Below are positions 36,100-48,300 of a stretch of DNA of 64,000 nt, piece after piece. Each line of letters begins with the position of its first letter. The stretch's first letter is position 1. A program made the translations under genes and the position numbers. The DNA is from Chelydra serpentina (lineage: Eukaryota; Chordata; Testudines; Chelydridae). A model generated the notes under the pieces. That model was not told the DNA's origin. It did no database searches and saw only the letters and a list, made by a program, of their open reading frames with translations. Location: contig JBAIAC010000021.1 of NCBI GenBank assembly GCA_037349315.1, positions 4,092,001 through 4,156,000 of the forward strand. Direction: 5' to 3'.

Positions 36100-38060
36100 A
36101 GCTGTAACAATTGGCTATGCTCCGTCTAGAAATCTTGAGTCGTCTTCTTGTTCTGTCGGCATCTGCCATCTGTAGAGTTTGCTCTGCTGATCGTTCTTTC
36201 TGAGGAATGAACTGTGGATGTCGATAGTTTCTGCTGAACCCTCCATTGTCGGTCTCGATCGTATGTGACCAGGGGCTGAATTCTTTTCCTTTACGACAGC
36301 TGGAGTTGTTCATCCCTTTTCTCCATCCAGTTTGACATAAACGTCACCAGGTGCTAGACCTGGCAATCTCTGAGTGTCATCTGTCATAAAAGTGTTCATA
36401 AGCAGTTTTAGTCTTTTTCTCCAATTTGGCTACTTGCTTCATGTCTGGCCACTTTGGAGATAGATTCTTTTCCAAAGCTAGAACAGTAGTTCTGAGCTGG
36501 CTTCCCATCAGAAGCTGTGTTGGACTATATCTAGTATCTGCTATTGGTGTTGACCTGTAACTCAGAAGAGCAAGAAATGGATCCTTCCTGCTGTAGGATT
36601 TTCTTGGCTGTCTATATATCGCTCTCAGCCTCTCTAGTCACTTGTGGGTAATATGGGGTGCTAGTAATGTGACCAAAATCATATGTTGTTTGGAATGACT
36701 CAATTTCTGCTGCAGTGAACTGTGGTCCGTTGTCTGTCACTAGTTGTTCTGGAATACCGACGTGAGCAAAAGTGCACTTCGGTTTCTCGACAACACTGCA
36801 ACATGTTATGTCTTTCAAGTACATTATTTCTATATATCTGGAAAAATAGTCCATGATGACCCAGGTAATGATGTCCTCCGAATTCACATCAATCTTCGGC
36901 TAGTTTCTTCCAGGGTCTCTCTGGTAGAGGTGTTTGTACATTATATGGTTCAGCATTGTCTCTTAAGTTGATTTGTACTGCATCTCCTTTCAAAAGTCCA
37001 GTATCATCTAATCCTGTGTCGAGTTCTTCCGCTTTTCTCCCTAGGCCCATCATGGCTGCCACGCTGCAGCTGAGAAGGCTGTTGATCTGTGGTCCTTCGA
37101 TCACATGCACTCTGAATTTAAAGCTTTTGTCTTTGTAAGTTGTTTCTGGGGTGAACTGGCCCATGCAGTTGAGAATTCCTCCAGGACTAGTCTGAGCTGT
37201 GTCGGGTGACATTACAATCACCTTCAACCCCATCCACAGGTAAGTCCCTTCTGAGATGACTGTGACGTCAGCCCCTGAGTCAATTTTAATGTCGACATTC
37301 TTGCTATGAATATTCAGTTTCCCTCTCCAGGCAGGCTCTATGTCATCAGGAGTGACAGATCCCAGAAACAATGGCTCTTGATTGTCTGTAATATGAGTCA
37401 ACTCCCTGATTGCTTTGGGGGAGCAAAATGTCCATATTTCCTGCATTTATTACACCATGTGCCTCTGGATGGCCATGCATCATCTCCTAGGTTTTGACTT
37501 TTTCCATACCTTGTGCATGAAGGATGGAATTTGTCCCTCTTAGCCTGGGAGTTCCCTCTCCTTGCCACAGGGGTTTTGTGAGAATGACTTTTAACACTTA
37601 AGTGAGTGTTTATGGTTCATAAGCTAGCTTCAGGTTTCTCAAGTTTGTCAAGGTGCTCTAGGTTTTGCTGTCTCACCAGCTCAAACTGATTTGCTCTCTG
37701 TACAGCCCTCGTCTAGGGTTAAATCTCTCTTCAGTTATAGTGGCTGTGAAAGAGTTTTTATCTGTTAACCCAATAAGCAGCCTATCCCTGATATTTCCAT
37801 GTTTTGTGTTCCCCAGAATCACAGTTTTCAGCCAGTATATGCAGAGCTCTTATAAAACATTCAATATTTTCCCTGGTCCTTGAAGTCTCTGGTGAAAACA
37901 TGCTCTTTCATAAACCACCTTTCTCTTAGGTATAGTGTATGCATCAAACATAGCTGGAACCATTTCATAGCCATCTGGAATTGCACCTTAAAGTCCAGTG
38001 ACTGTGATAGCTGGCAGCTCATACATCCAGCGCGTAGGAACTAATCACGTTTTCCCCCGG
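36100..38060 (-). pseudogene. Minus-strand Ty3/gypsy relic: gag, protease, integrase; RT-RNase H deleted
   Basis: Reading down the minus strand: a gag capsid part (KRKVVYERACFHQRLQ at ~37920, RDRLLIGLTDKN at ~37770), a zinc knuckle (CNKCRKYGHFAPPK at ~37440), protease (IKIDSGADVTVISEGTY in the frame 37446-36889), then directly an integrase core (VTDNGPQF and YYPQ, 36887-36612) and a C-terminal piece (ETDNGG.. near 36240). Protease is followed at once by integrase, so RT and RNase H (~1.8 kb) are missing. Stops interrupt gag. This family has standard order by inference, since its protease and integrase differ from the Gmr1-like copies. Confidence 0.8.
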
Positions 38061-38380
38061 TACATTGTCCTTTTTCTGTATCGATTTCTTTCTGATCTCC
38101 AGGAACTTGGTTAACTGTCACTGACTCCTCTCTGGATACCATTGCTGTCTCTGATCGTGCTCCTGTAACTCTTTGATGTGTGACGGGGCTGGGCAAGATG
38201 CAGGCCCATGGCTAGAGATTTCATCCTCCACCTTTATTAGATCCCCATGTGAACACGTTTATTGACAATGAAATTGGCCTGTTCTTGAAGAGAGACGAAC
38301 TCTCACCCTGTTCCACAGATTTCCACCACAACTTCAATAACCACCACCTGTCCATTACACTCTCTCTGTAACACGCCACA

Positions 38381-38490
38381 CATAGGCGTCGACTCCGTGG
38401 GTGCTCCAGGGCTGGAGAACCCACTGAGAAAAATTAGAGGGTTCTCAGCACCCAGCGGCAGCCAAGTTCTCCCCTTCCCCGCAGCACCTC
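38381..38490. mobile_element. Truncated hAT-like element, relative of 15735
   Basis: Starts CATAGGCGTCGACTCCGTGG and matches the left half of 15735-16084 over about 110 bases (GTGCTCCAGGGCTGGAG, GAAAAATTAG, GGCAGCCAAG). The right terminus is absent. Confidence 0.7.
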
Positions 38491-38519
38491 TCACCTACTG
38501 GTGGCCCCGCTGACCTGCA

Positions 38520-39400
38520 CACCATGATCAGCTTCACCAATGGAACCTACAGACAACTGTATACAAGGAACTCACAGATCTCCACACCTACCTTCATAGA
38601 TGCAGTAACCATCCCAAACACAGCAAGAAATCTGTTATCTACAGCCAGACACTTAGATACCACAGAATATGCTCTGAGGAGAAAGTCTGGGACATACACT
38701 TTAACACACTCAAAACCACTTTCACCAAAGAAGGACACTCTACCAGAGAAGTAGCTTGCATCATGGAACGAGCCGCCCAAATACCCTGCAACAACCTGCT
38801 TCAATTCAGAAATAAACCCCCTCTGACCACACACCTCTAGTTGCCACCTACCACCCCACACTGGAACCCATACGGGGTATCATTAAATAACTACTACCCT
38901 ACTTCATGAAGACCCCATCCTGAAAGAAATCTTTCCTGAACCCCCTTGTCTGGCCTTCAAACAACCCCCCCACCCCAAACCTCTCCAAGCTCATCATCAG
39001 AAGCAAGTTCCCCACAGACCAAGACACACCAACTCAAAGTGGCACCAGACCCTGCCAGAACAACAGATGCAGACATATCTCCACTGCTACAATGATCAAC
39101 ACCCTCCACCACACACCTTTCAGGATCCAGGGTTCCTACAAATGCCTATCTCAACCAGTGCACTAAATCCCCCAATAGCAACTATGTGGGTGAAACCAGA
39201 CAATCACTATGCTCTCGAATGAACTCACGCAGAAAAATGATAAAAGACAAAAACACCACATCACCTGTGGGTGAACACTTTTCACAAAGGGATCACTCTG
39301 TATCTGAGCTCTCTGTCCTTGTCCCCAGAGGAAACCTACACAACACCTTCCAAAAAAGAAAAAAAAATGTTTTTTTAAAAAGCCTGGGAGCTTAAATTCA
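38520..39400 (+). pseudogene. Penelope-like retroelement relic with GIY-YIG domain
   Basis: Frames in succession resemble the C-terminal half of a Penelope-like element: YKELTDLHTYLHRCSNHPKH and YSQTLRYHRICSEEKV with TREV (end of the RT region, 38570-38750), then a linker with a Cys pattern (CQNNRCRH near 39060), and a GIY-YIG-type endonuclease segment NYVGETRQSLCSRMNSRRK with PVGEHFSQ (39180-39290). The frame is broken by several stops and shifts. It is a plus-strand 3' fragment; no terminal repeats were found. Confidence 0.7.
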
Positions 39401-39624
39401 TAACTTTGCTTTACACTGAAAACCGTGGACTCAATAAAGACACTGCCTCTGGCTCACAGCTTAACTTTGCTTTCTGTTAGCAAAGTCTTAACCATTACTT
39501 TAGTTCAGGCCTCAGGCCTCATACTGGGACTCTGATACAAGGGTTTATGTTTCAGGGCCTCATCTTACCACAGCTGTGTAGCTCTAAAGCTTGTCTCTCT
39601 CACCAACACAAGTTGGGTCAATAA

Positions 39625-39736
39625 TAGGGTGACCAGATGTCCTGATTTTATAGGGACAGTCCCGATTCTTGTATAGGCTCCTATTACCCCCCAATCCCCT
39701 GTCCCGATTTTTCACATTTGCTGTCTGGTCACCCTA
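39625..39736. mobile_element. 112 bp miniature inverted-repeat element
   Basis: Termini TAGGGTGACCAGA and its complement, 13 of 13 matching, with a perfect 8-bp target duplication GTCAATAA at 39617-39624 and 39737-39744. It is hAT-like by duplication length, though the terminus differs from the CAGGG-type families nearby. Confidence 0.9.
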
Positions 39737-39880
39737 GTCAATAAAAGACATCACCTCACCCACCGTGTCTCTCTAATAGTCTGGGACTGACACAGATACA
39801 ACCCACTGCAGCCATCTGACCTCCTTAATCAGTTCCCAGGTTTGAGGTCCCAGTTTCCTCCAGAAGCCAACACGTAACCC

Positions 39881-40560
39881 TGTGATATACCGGGGTACAA
39901 TCCAGACTAATGAGTAGCTGTGTCACCCCTGCCCTCCAACCTGGGGTACCCTTGACACTGATTTGCTGCTGTAGCCTCCAGCCTGGACTGTTCACAAACA
40001 GCGTCTAGCATGCAAATCACTCCCATCTACGTCTGTGTGTGCTGCAGCCAGCCAGCCACTCCTTGGCTCTCACCAACCTTGGTTATACTGCAGGGTGATT
40101 CCTACATACTCCCAGTCTTAGATCCCCGCCCCCATGTATGGTTTGTACTGCCCAGCCCTTTCCTGGATAATACAAGTTTATATAAACTCCATTTTGCTTG
40201 AATCAAAATAATATGCCTATACTAACCGCCCCAAATGGAGTTCCCCAGACCCTTAAACTTAAACATGCTGGATTTGATAAAACAATACAACAATTTTAAT
40301 AACTACAAAGAGAGAGATTTTACGTGAGTACAAGTAATGAGGCATAAAAGCCAGAAATGGTTGCAAGAAAAATAAAGATAAAATGCCTAACGTAACACAC
40401 TACGTTAAATTCAAAGCAAAGTTTTCTCACCCCATACTCTCAGCAGTCTTGCTGACCAAACTGCTTAGGTCAGGCCCCATTCTCCAGTCCAGTGGTTGCC
40501 TTCTTTGTCCCTTCTGCTGCAGTAAATTTATGGATGGCGGAGGGTGAGGGGGCTGTAGTG
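39881..40560 (-). mobile_element. LTR-like sequence, family B
   Basis: Starts TGTGATATACCGGGG and matches segments at 25580-26040 and 27240-27500 by shared words. The minus orientation follows from the reversed polyadenylation-type signal in a related copy. The right boundary is uncertain. Confidence 0.5.
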
Positions 40561-43000
40561 GGAAGAGAGCCTGAAATATAAGGTCATGTATCAGAGGCCT
40601 GGTATGAGGCCTAAGGCCTGGGCTAAAGTACTTTTCAAAACTAGCTAATATAAAGCAAAATCAGGTTGTGAGCAAGAGGCAGGCCCCAGAATTTGGCAAG
40701 CATGGGGCTGATATTGCTAGGCACAGAACACTCACGCAGGCACATTCCAGAAGGGTGGTACCAGAACACCTCGATACCAGCACATTCCCACAGATAACAG
40801 GAACAGACTGACCCATCCTAAAGATGAGGTCAGGATGACAGCATGATGAATAGAGATGTTTTGATCGAACCAACATGTACAAGGTAACAAGAGGCCCTTG
40901 GATACGTCAATGGGTGGCACCCTAATGCGTCAGGAGTGATGTTTAACTTGTTTGTATTGGTGTATAAAGATGCATCTCAGAGGGAGTGTCTTTATCGGGC
41001 TTAGGGGATAGTGGAAAGTCCTGCCACTAACTGAGCCGGTCCATTATCACAGGAATATCTGTGCTAGCATAACTGTAGACATTGATCCGTGGAGCTAGGA
41101 CCATGCTTTGCTGACAATAAACCTGACCAAGTGCCTTCGCATCTTTAAGGATCTTGTGGTCATTGAGCAGTTCACTCAAGGTCTGCTGTGCCAGCTGTCT
41201 GCCCAGAGCTGGGACAGCACACAGGGAGAACACTCACATGCAGCCAAACATCCATCAACATCTAATGACACTGACAACATCTGACCACAGGGGCTTGGGG
41301 TGTTTGTCCCTCCTTTTTATAGTGTCAGTCCCTCACTTGGAAAACATTTGCAGCTGATATTCAGGAGAGAGAGAGTCTGTAGGGAAGGATGCTCCCTCCT
41401 GCTTTTTCCTCCCCTGTTGGAGTTTCTTTTGTTTCCCTTCCTGCTTGATGACTCTGTTTGTTGCTGTCTGTTACAGCTGTCCCCCTGCTGGATTCTTTTT
41501 CAATAGTGGCCGCCCCCCCGGGCCATGGAACTGACCAAAGTCAGCCTGGCCCTGCTCATGAAAATGGCTTGTACAGACTAACTGGAGCCATTGCTCTGCC
41601 TAGGGAGGAGGCTTCTTTCTCCTTTGTTCGGTTCCTTTGTTCAGACCCGGGCTCGGTGTAGGGGTGCTCTGCCCAGGTATGCAAGACCTAAAGTGGCCAC
41701 ATAGCTGAGCATATGAGTCATACCTGTGGCTCAGAACTTGCCCAGGCATGTCTATGCTTACCTGTAGTTTTCCCTGCTCTCTCCCTCCTCCCCTGTATCC
41801 AGGGAAGCCAATCAAAAGTACTGGTGGGAAACTGCCTAAGTTTGCCTTTAAAACCAGAAATTTTCTGATCAGACCCCTGGAGAAGTTCCTTGCCTTGCCA
41901 CCTGGTCTGATCAGATAGGGGTCTTGGGAGGCCCTCTCCCCGCTCTCATTTGTTTTTTGAGCGTACCCCCGTTTTAAACTCCCCTCCCACGAACAACGAA
42001 TTTGTGCCTGAAGATCTCCTGATTATTGTAAGCGAATCGAGTTTTCTCTGCTTGTTGCTGTCCTGGAAAGTGGTAAGGAAAAACCTCTTGCACACTTCCC
42101 CTTGTTGTAATGCTGGCTTTCTTTCCCCAGCAGGCAGACTCCTTGGTCTGTATTAGGTTTAGCTTTTAGTCTAGATAAATTGTAGTTTCATTTTGCATAG
42201 CTGTGGTTAAATTTGCTTTAAAGAATTGTTTGTATTGTGTTCTGTTACTTGCTAACTTGTGTAGTCTTGGTTAAGTTAAATCATAGATAAGATTTTACTG
42301 TGTTCTGTATAATTGTGGTTAAGTCTGTCTTCCCGCTGCCCAAACCCCCCAAGTCGCCCGTGTCTCCCCCCGAGCTCCCCAGTCTCGTTGCAGTCTCTCT
42401 GCTGTTTAAACTTGCAGCCTGTCTGCTCTCTGTGTCTCCCTCAGTTCAAATCTCCCTCCGCAGCGCCTCTGCCTTTGGTCTCTGCTCCACCATGTGTCTT
42501 CCCCCCCCCCCCAACCTCATTTCTCTACCACTGCCTTTCCAAGCCTCAATTGCATTACTAAAGTCTAGCATAAAAACCCCATTGGTTACTTTCCCTTTTC
42601 TCTCTAACACACCTCACATTTTACATTTACACCACTGTGACCCATTTTTACCTAAAGTTGTTGGTTATTTAACACATTTTACCCATAACTGTTAGTTGGT
42701 TATATGCTGCTGTGACACACCCTTTACATAGAAATTGTTAGCTACCTGTTACATTTATACTTCAGTGTTAATTGGTTACCAACTGTATTGTACCCCACTG
42801 TATTGTACCCCACTATTGAAACCCCCTATCCTGTTTACTAAAAGAAACCCCTCTCCAATTGTCTACCTTAACAAACCCCATACCCCTCACTATTGAATTT
42901 TCCCTGTTTTTATATTCTCTTAATAAAGTTTATTTTGCACCCCACCCGTGCAGTAATTGTCCCCCAAGATCCCCTACCTGCTGGCAGGGACAGTTGCTTA
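40561..43000. other. Intergenic, retroelement-like but unassigned
   Basis: No protein-coding gene recognised. An AATAAA at ~42922 with a GTTTATTTTGCACC context, and C-rich tracts near 42490, suggest a decayed LTR that was then hit by the solo LTR at 43006. Short frames here carry no recognised domain. Confidence 0.4.
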
Positions 43001-43005
43001 AATGC

Positions 43006-43818
43006 TGTCATAAATATAAAGGGAAAGGGGAGAGGGTCTGATGCAGATAAAATCCTCTTACCAGTAAAGAGTTAAGAAATGCAGGTAGCCAGACTGACAC
43101 CTGACCTGGCTGGCATCTGACCAATAAGGGGACAAGATACTTTCAAATCTTGGGAGGGGGAAAGCTTTGTGTGGGGCTCTTTGTGAGACACAGAGTGATC
43201 TTGGAGTACAAAGGAATCAGTCATCTTTTCATCAAATCCTCACTTTTCTAAAGTAAGTCTAGTCAGCATAGCAAGTAGATTTCTGTTTATTTTGCTTGGT
43301 GTGTGTTCCCTGTGTTAGAGGGAGGGGTTACTCCTTTCTTTTTCTGTAACTTTAAGGGTTTGTCCAGAGGGGGGGAATCCCTCTGAGTTTGGAAATTGAG
43401 TATCCTGTAAATTAGTTACCATCCTGATTTTACAGAGCTGATTTTACCTTCTTTGTTTTAATAAAATCCTTCTTTTAAGAAGCTGACTGTTTTCTATGGT
43501 GTTAAAAACCCCGGGGGTGGTTTTTTTTAGATCACTGTGTAACCAGTTGGTTAGGAGATTATTCTCAAGCTTCCCAGGACAGGGGGGTATGGGCTTGAAA
43601 GGGTATTTTGCGGGGAAAGATAAACTTCAAGTGGTTTCCTTTCCTGGATTCCTGTTTAGAGCACTTGATGGTGGCAGTGGGAGAAGCATTTCTCAGGGTG
43701 CAGGGAATTTTGTACCTTAGGGGTTTTAACCTAAGCTGGTAAAAATAAGCTTAGGGGCTCTTCATGCGGGCCCCCACGTCTTTACCCTAGAGTTTAGAGT
43801 GGGGAGGGAACCCTGACA
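43006..43818 (+). mobile_element. Solo LTR, family A
   Basis: 813 bp from TGTCATAAATATAAAGGG to GGGAACCCTGACA with a perfect 5-bp target duplication AATGC at 43001-43005 and 43819-43823. AATAAA lies at 43460-43465. It is the same family as the inverted LTRs at 32633 and 62255. Confidence 0.93.
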
Positions 43819-44044
43819 AATGCAAATTAAGCAGACCACCCATTCCTCTGTTGAGACAGGCCTGTTTGCCAACCTCAGGTTAGAACACATGTGAACACCA
43901 TAAAGGGGAATCCTATCACTTCACGTACAATGTTGCCACACACATATTTTATCTGAGCAATACTGACCAGCAAATTATATGTTTACAAATGATACCTTGC
44001 CAGGTTGTACAAAGATTATTACAACAGTGGGTAGGGTGTGGACA

Positions 44045-44392
44045 CAGGGGTACATTCTGTCACAATCCCTTACCTTCCCCCCTCCGTCCTTTGTTCTCGA
44101 GGTGGGGGTCTTTGCTCATCTTCCGTGCGGTGAGGCGGGGAAATCCATAAACCATGGGCACTTTCGTTGTCTCTCTGGCCCCTTTGTTGATGTGGGTCAA
44201 TTTCAGCTAGTTCCTTAATGACTCCCTCCTCCACCCAGACAGGGAGGTGACACCCACCTATGTCTTGTACCCTGCCCTGAGAGCAAACTTACTCCCTTTT
44301 CTCCCCACAGGGTAACAATGCAACACATAGGGGAAACTGAGGCACATATAGGGGTCATAAAATACTACAAAAGATTCCCACTTTGTCACAGG
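44045..44392 (-). mobile_element. LTR-like sequence, family C
   Basis: On the minus strand it begins TGTGACAAAGTGGGAATC, followed by TTTTGTAGTATTTTATGACC and GTGCCTCAGTTTCCCC. The GTGCCTCAGTTTCCC word recurs at 46905, 49065 and 53510 (plus) and 46330 (minus). The left end, near TGTCACAATCCC at ~44058, is tentative. Confidence 0.5.
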
Positions 44393-44763
44393 GACCAATC
44401 CCCTAGTTGTGTTGGTTTCCCCCCGCCCCCCCCCCCCCACCTGGCTGATCTGACCCAAAGTGGCTCTATTCACCGTGGCACTGTCTTCCAGGAGGCTATG
44501 TCATGTGGTTGCAGGGATGTCACCGCCTCTGGGCTCCAGGACTGGCACAGACTCTGTTAATGGTTCATTCGCTCGGGGATAAGAGGCTGGAACAGCCCCT
44601 AAAGGAGAGACAGGCAGGGACCTTGCAGCTCCACAAACGCCCAACTGCTCCTTTCCCTGGCACGGAGTCACCCTTGGTGATTGGGAGCGCTGGGGCCACC
44701 CTAGCCCTGTATGGACAGGCCTGGCATCACATGGCCTTACACCAGCCTTATTGTGGAGTATCT

Positions 44764-45150
44764 GGTGAGCACGAGGGCTGTGCACAGACAGGTGAGTTAT
44801 TGTAGGGTCTCTGGTGAGCACGGAGGCTGGGCACAGACAGGTGAGTTATTGTAAGTTCTTTGGTGAGCACAGGGGCTGTGCACAGACTGGTGAGTTATTG
44901 TAGGGTCTCTGGTGAGCACGGGGGCTGGGCACAGACAGGTGAGTTATTGTAGGGTCTCTTGTGAGCACGAGGGCTGGGCACAGACTGGTGAGTTATTGTA
45001 GGTCTCTGGTGAGCACAGGGGCTGCACACAGACTGGTGAGTTATTGTAGGGTCTCTGGTGAGCACGGGGGCTGGGCACAAACCCATTAGTTATTGTAAGG
45101 TCTCTATTGAACACAGGGGGGGCCACGCACAGACTGGTGAGCTATTGTGG
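44764..45150. repeat. ~48 bp minisatellite of splice-donor-like units
   Basis: About eight units of GGTCTCTGGTGAGCACG, GGGGCTGGGCACAGAC and AGGTGAGTTATTGTA. Each unit carries on the gene strand one or two strong 5' splice-site-like words (CAG|GTGAGT or TG|GTGAGT, and TG|GTGAGC). It ends about 100 bases before the acceptor of the first coding exon of the acyltransferase-like gene. Confidence 0.9.
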
Positions 45151-45306
45151 AGTCTACACACAGTGTTTGCTAGTTTGGCAGGGCTGGGAGCTGGCAGCTT
45201 GTCTCTGGGGTTGGGAGACAGTCATGGGGAACTGATGGGTCTGTTGCCCCACAGGTGCCCCTTGCACTGTGCCGCTGGAAGCTGTGAAGGCCCATCCTGG
45301 CCAGCA

Positions 45307-45384
45307 ATGCTGATCCTGAGCTGTTCCTCCAAGCTGCGGCTGCTGGAGGGGATGCTACGGCGGGGCCTGCCTGACACGCTGCCG
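45307..45384 (+). CDS. Acyltransferase-like coding exon 1
   Basis: 26 codons, [15 protein letters not shown] through the LP end; donor CCG|GTGACC. The exon probably begins at 45256 after acceptor CCCCACAG, giving a ~51 base 5' UTR part. The start is chosen because this ATG aligns with the family N-terminus (M-x-x-L-x-x-S-x-K-L). Confidence 0.85.
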
Positions 45385-48300
45385 GTGACCAGGACTCGCC
45401 TGCCCCCGTAGGGCCGAACCCTCCCACCCTCGGGCTGGGCAGAGAGCAGGGGAAGATCCCTCAGAGTCCCCTGTGTGATGCGGCACATATTGGGCTGGGG
45501 TACAATCCCCTGGGTCAGGGGGTACATGGAGGGCTGGCCCCTCCATCTGGTCAGGGGGTAGCAGTATGGGGGGCAGACCCTTTCTCCAGGTCAGGGGGCA
45601 GCAGTTCAGGGGCCGGGCAGGCTCTCATGGATCCACAGGGGCTGTGCTGCACCCCAGCCCGTCACCAGTCCCCTGGCAGCGACCCCTGTAGTGGGCTGGG
45701 GCCCGAGGCTGCACACAGCTCCACAGGGGCAGGCCCGTGACCTTCACCACTGGGCCTTTGACACCAGCCCTCCCGTGTCTCTCTGAGCCAGATGCCCGCG
45801 GGAGGCTTGGGCCGGGCCCCTGCCAGCGCAATGACCCTAGTGTGTGTTGGCAGAGACCCCGGCAGCCTTTGCAAAACATGGTAGCACTTCATTAGTCACC
45901 TGGCTAGACTCCTCAGGTTAGCACAGGGAGTCAAAGGATAAACCAGAGCCCACCCTGGCCAAGCTAGGGCAATGAGCCAGCCAAGACATCATGGGCCCCA
46001 TGGCTGACTCTGGTTCTGTCCCTTAGGTCAAGGTAACAGCTGCTGAGACCCTCCAAAAGCCGGCTCTTAGCCCCGTATGCTGACCCCTCACGGCCGCTGT
46101 TTTTCAGCTGGGGGTCTCTCTGCTGCAGAGCCGTGAGGGGGGAATCTGGCTCGCTCAGTGTGAACATTCACCCCAGCCATTGGGGTTTCCATGGGCTCTC
46201 CAGACCCTCCTTGCATGTGTGTAGACTTTAGTCCCTTGGTTAATGACGCTTGGCTCCAGCTGGGTTGCTACATGAGTAAGAACCTGTCTCTTCCCTTCAC
46301 ACGCTGCACAGAGCAATACAGGACGCAGAGGGAAACTGAGGCATAAAGGCATCAGAAGGATACTACAGAAAGCTTCTACTTCATTACACAGGCCCCCCCG
46401 CCCTGGGTTAGGCGGTAGCAGCAGGAGGGCAGGCCCCTCCCCCAGGTTAGAGGTAGCGGTGGAGTGGGCAGGCCCCTCCCCATGGTTAGAGGTAGCAGTA
46501 GGGGGGGAGGCCCCTTCCTTAGGTTAGAGGTAGCGGTGGGGGTCCCTCCCCATGGGCCTCCTCCTCACTCGCCCCCGTGCCTCCCAAAGTCCAAACCCAG
46601 CACCGATGCCTGCTGCTCACCCAGCGTAGCTGCCAGGACCTGCCCATCCAATCAGAGCACAAGCGGGCTCTGTGCCAGCCAACCTCAGTATGGGCGGGCT
46701 TTGCGTAAGCCAATGAACATGTGGGCAGCTCCATGGCAGCCAATCACAGTGCGGGACAGCTGGGTGCCAGCCAATCATGGCTCTGATCTCCCCCTGGCTC
46801 AGAATTTCCTCCTGGTCCTCGCCATGGCTTTGAACCCTCTCCCCTCCCCCAGCTACACCCTTGACAAAATGGGCATTTTTGTAATATGTTTATGAACCCT
46901 GTGTGTGCCTCAGTTTCCCCAGCTACCCAGTGGGGGAAGCGGCTGAAGTTTGCTCTCAGTCCTAAGCGACACAGGTACTTGGCTTTCAGTTAGTGCCAGT
47001 GGTGGGATACTGAATGCGCCAGTAGCAAAACACACTCCCCCAAAGGAAACAGCAAGAAAATGGTGTATAACCACCACCCTAAGACGCACATCACAAACCT
47101 GTGCAAGGAGAGAGGGGGAAGCGTTGGGACGTTCAACAAGGCGCAGCTGATTGCAGGCTGGAGAAGGGTGACGGGACTCAGTAGCAGGTTCCAGACCCAG
47201 GCGGGGTTTGATGAGCGTCTGAGAGTGAGAGAAGCAGCAGCAGGGTGTCCTCATGACCTGGTTCCCCTCCAAAGGATTTGAAGTGGTAGGCGTTAGCGTG
47301 GAAAGCAAAGGCGCTAGCAGACCATGAGAGGGAACCAGCTGGCTGTGAGAAGCAGCAAAAATATGAAGAAACGCAACAAAAGCTTGATCTGGAGATGTGG
47401 AGGGGTGAGAGAACCCACCAAGGGGTAAATGGGCGAAAGGCCCCAAGGATGCCCATTCCGCAGGGAGCTGGATACCAAATTGTCCCAGTTTGAGGAGGAC
47501 GAGGGGCTGTAGACACCAACCTCACTGAGAAGGGTTGTGATTTGAACCTGGTTGACCCTATGGACAGGCTCTGCTGTCTCACCCCCATGCTCAGTCTCCC
47601 GAAGCCATAGAGCTGTGCAGCCAGATGGGCGGCGTTAATCAGGGCTGGCTTTAGGAAGTGCGGGGCCCGATTTGAACACCCGCTTGTACTCACCCGGCAG
47701 CGCTCCGGGTCTTCGGCGGCACTTCGGCGGTGGGTCCTTCACTCGCTCTGGGTCTTTGGTGGCATTGAAGGACATGCCGCCGAAGTGCCACCGGAGACCG
47801 GGAGCGCCGCCAAGTGAGTAAAAATAAAAAGAGGCGACGGCGCAGGGCCCTCTTGGGCGGCAGCATGGGACCCCATTCCCGCAAATCAGGGGAATCGGCC
47901 TAAAGCCGGCTCTGGCGTTAATACTGGGGACTGTGAACTGTTTAAAAAGGCTCCACTGCTTATGTTTGACCTGATACCTGAGGCTTATAGGAAAGGGTTT
48001 TGGGGTGTGTGAAAGACCCGGGGTGTGACCTAAATGGAAGCCACCCGCCTACTGCGAGAAGCCCTACCAATGGCTCGGATCCCAGTGCAGACACAGGACT
48101 CGGGGGTCCTGGTAGTCAGGGTTCTCCTGGACATCAGCTTTGACCTCCTTTGGAGACTTTCTGTATCACCTTAAGTCAAAATCCAGCCCCTGATCCTGCC
48201 CCAGCCAAGGGTTTGAACCCCAGGAGCCAGAGGCTCAGACGGGAGGTGTCAGTGAAAAGGCAAATAGCTTGGCCGGCAGGGGGCAGGGGTTTCCCTCCCT

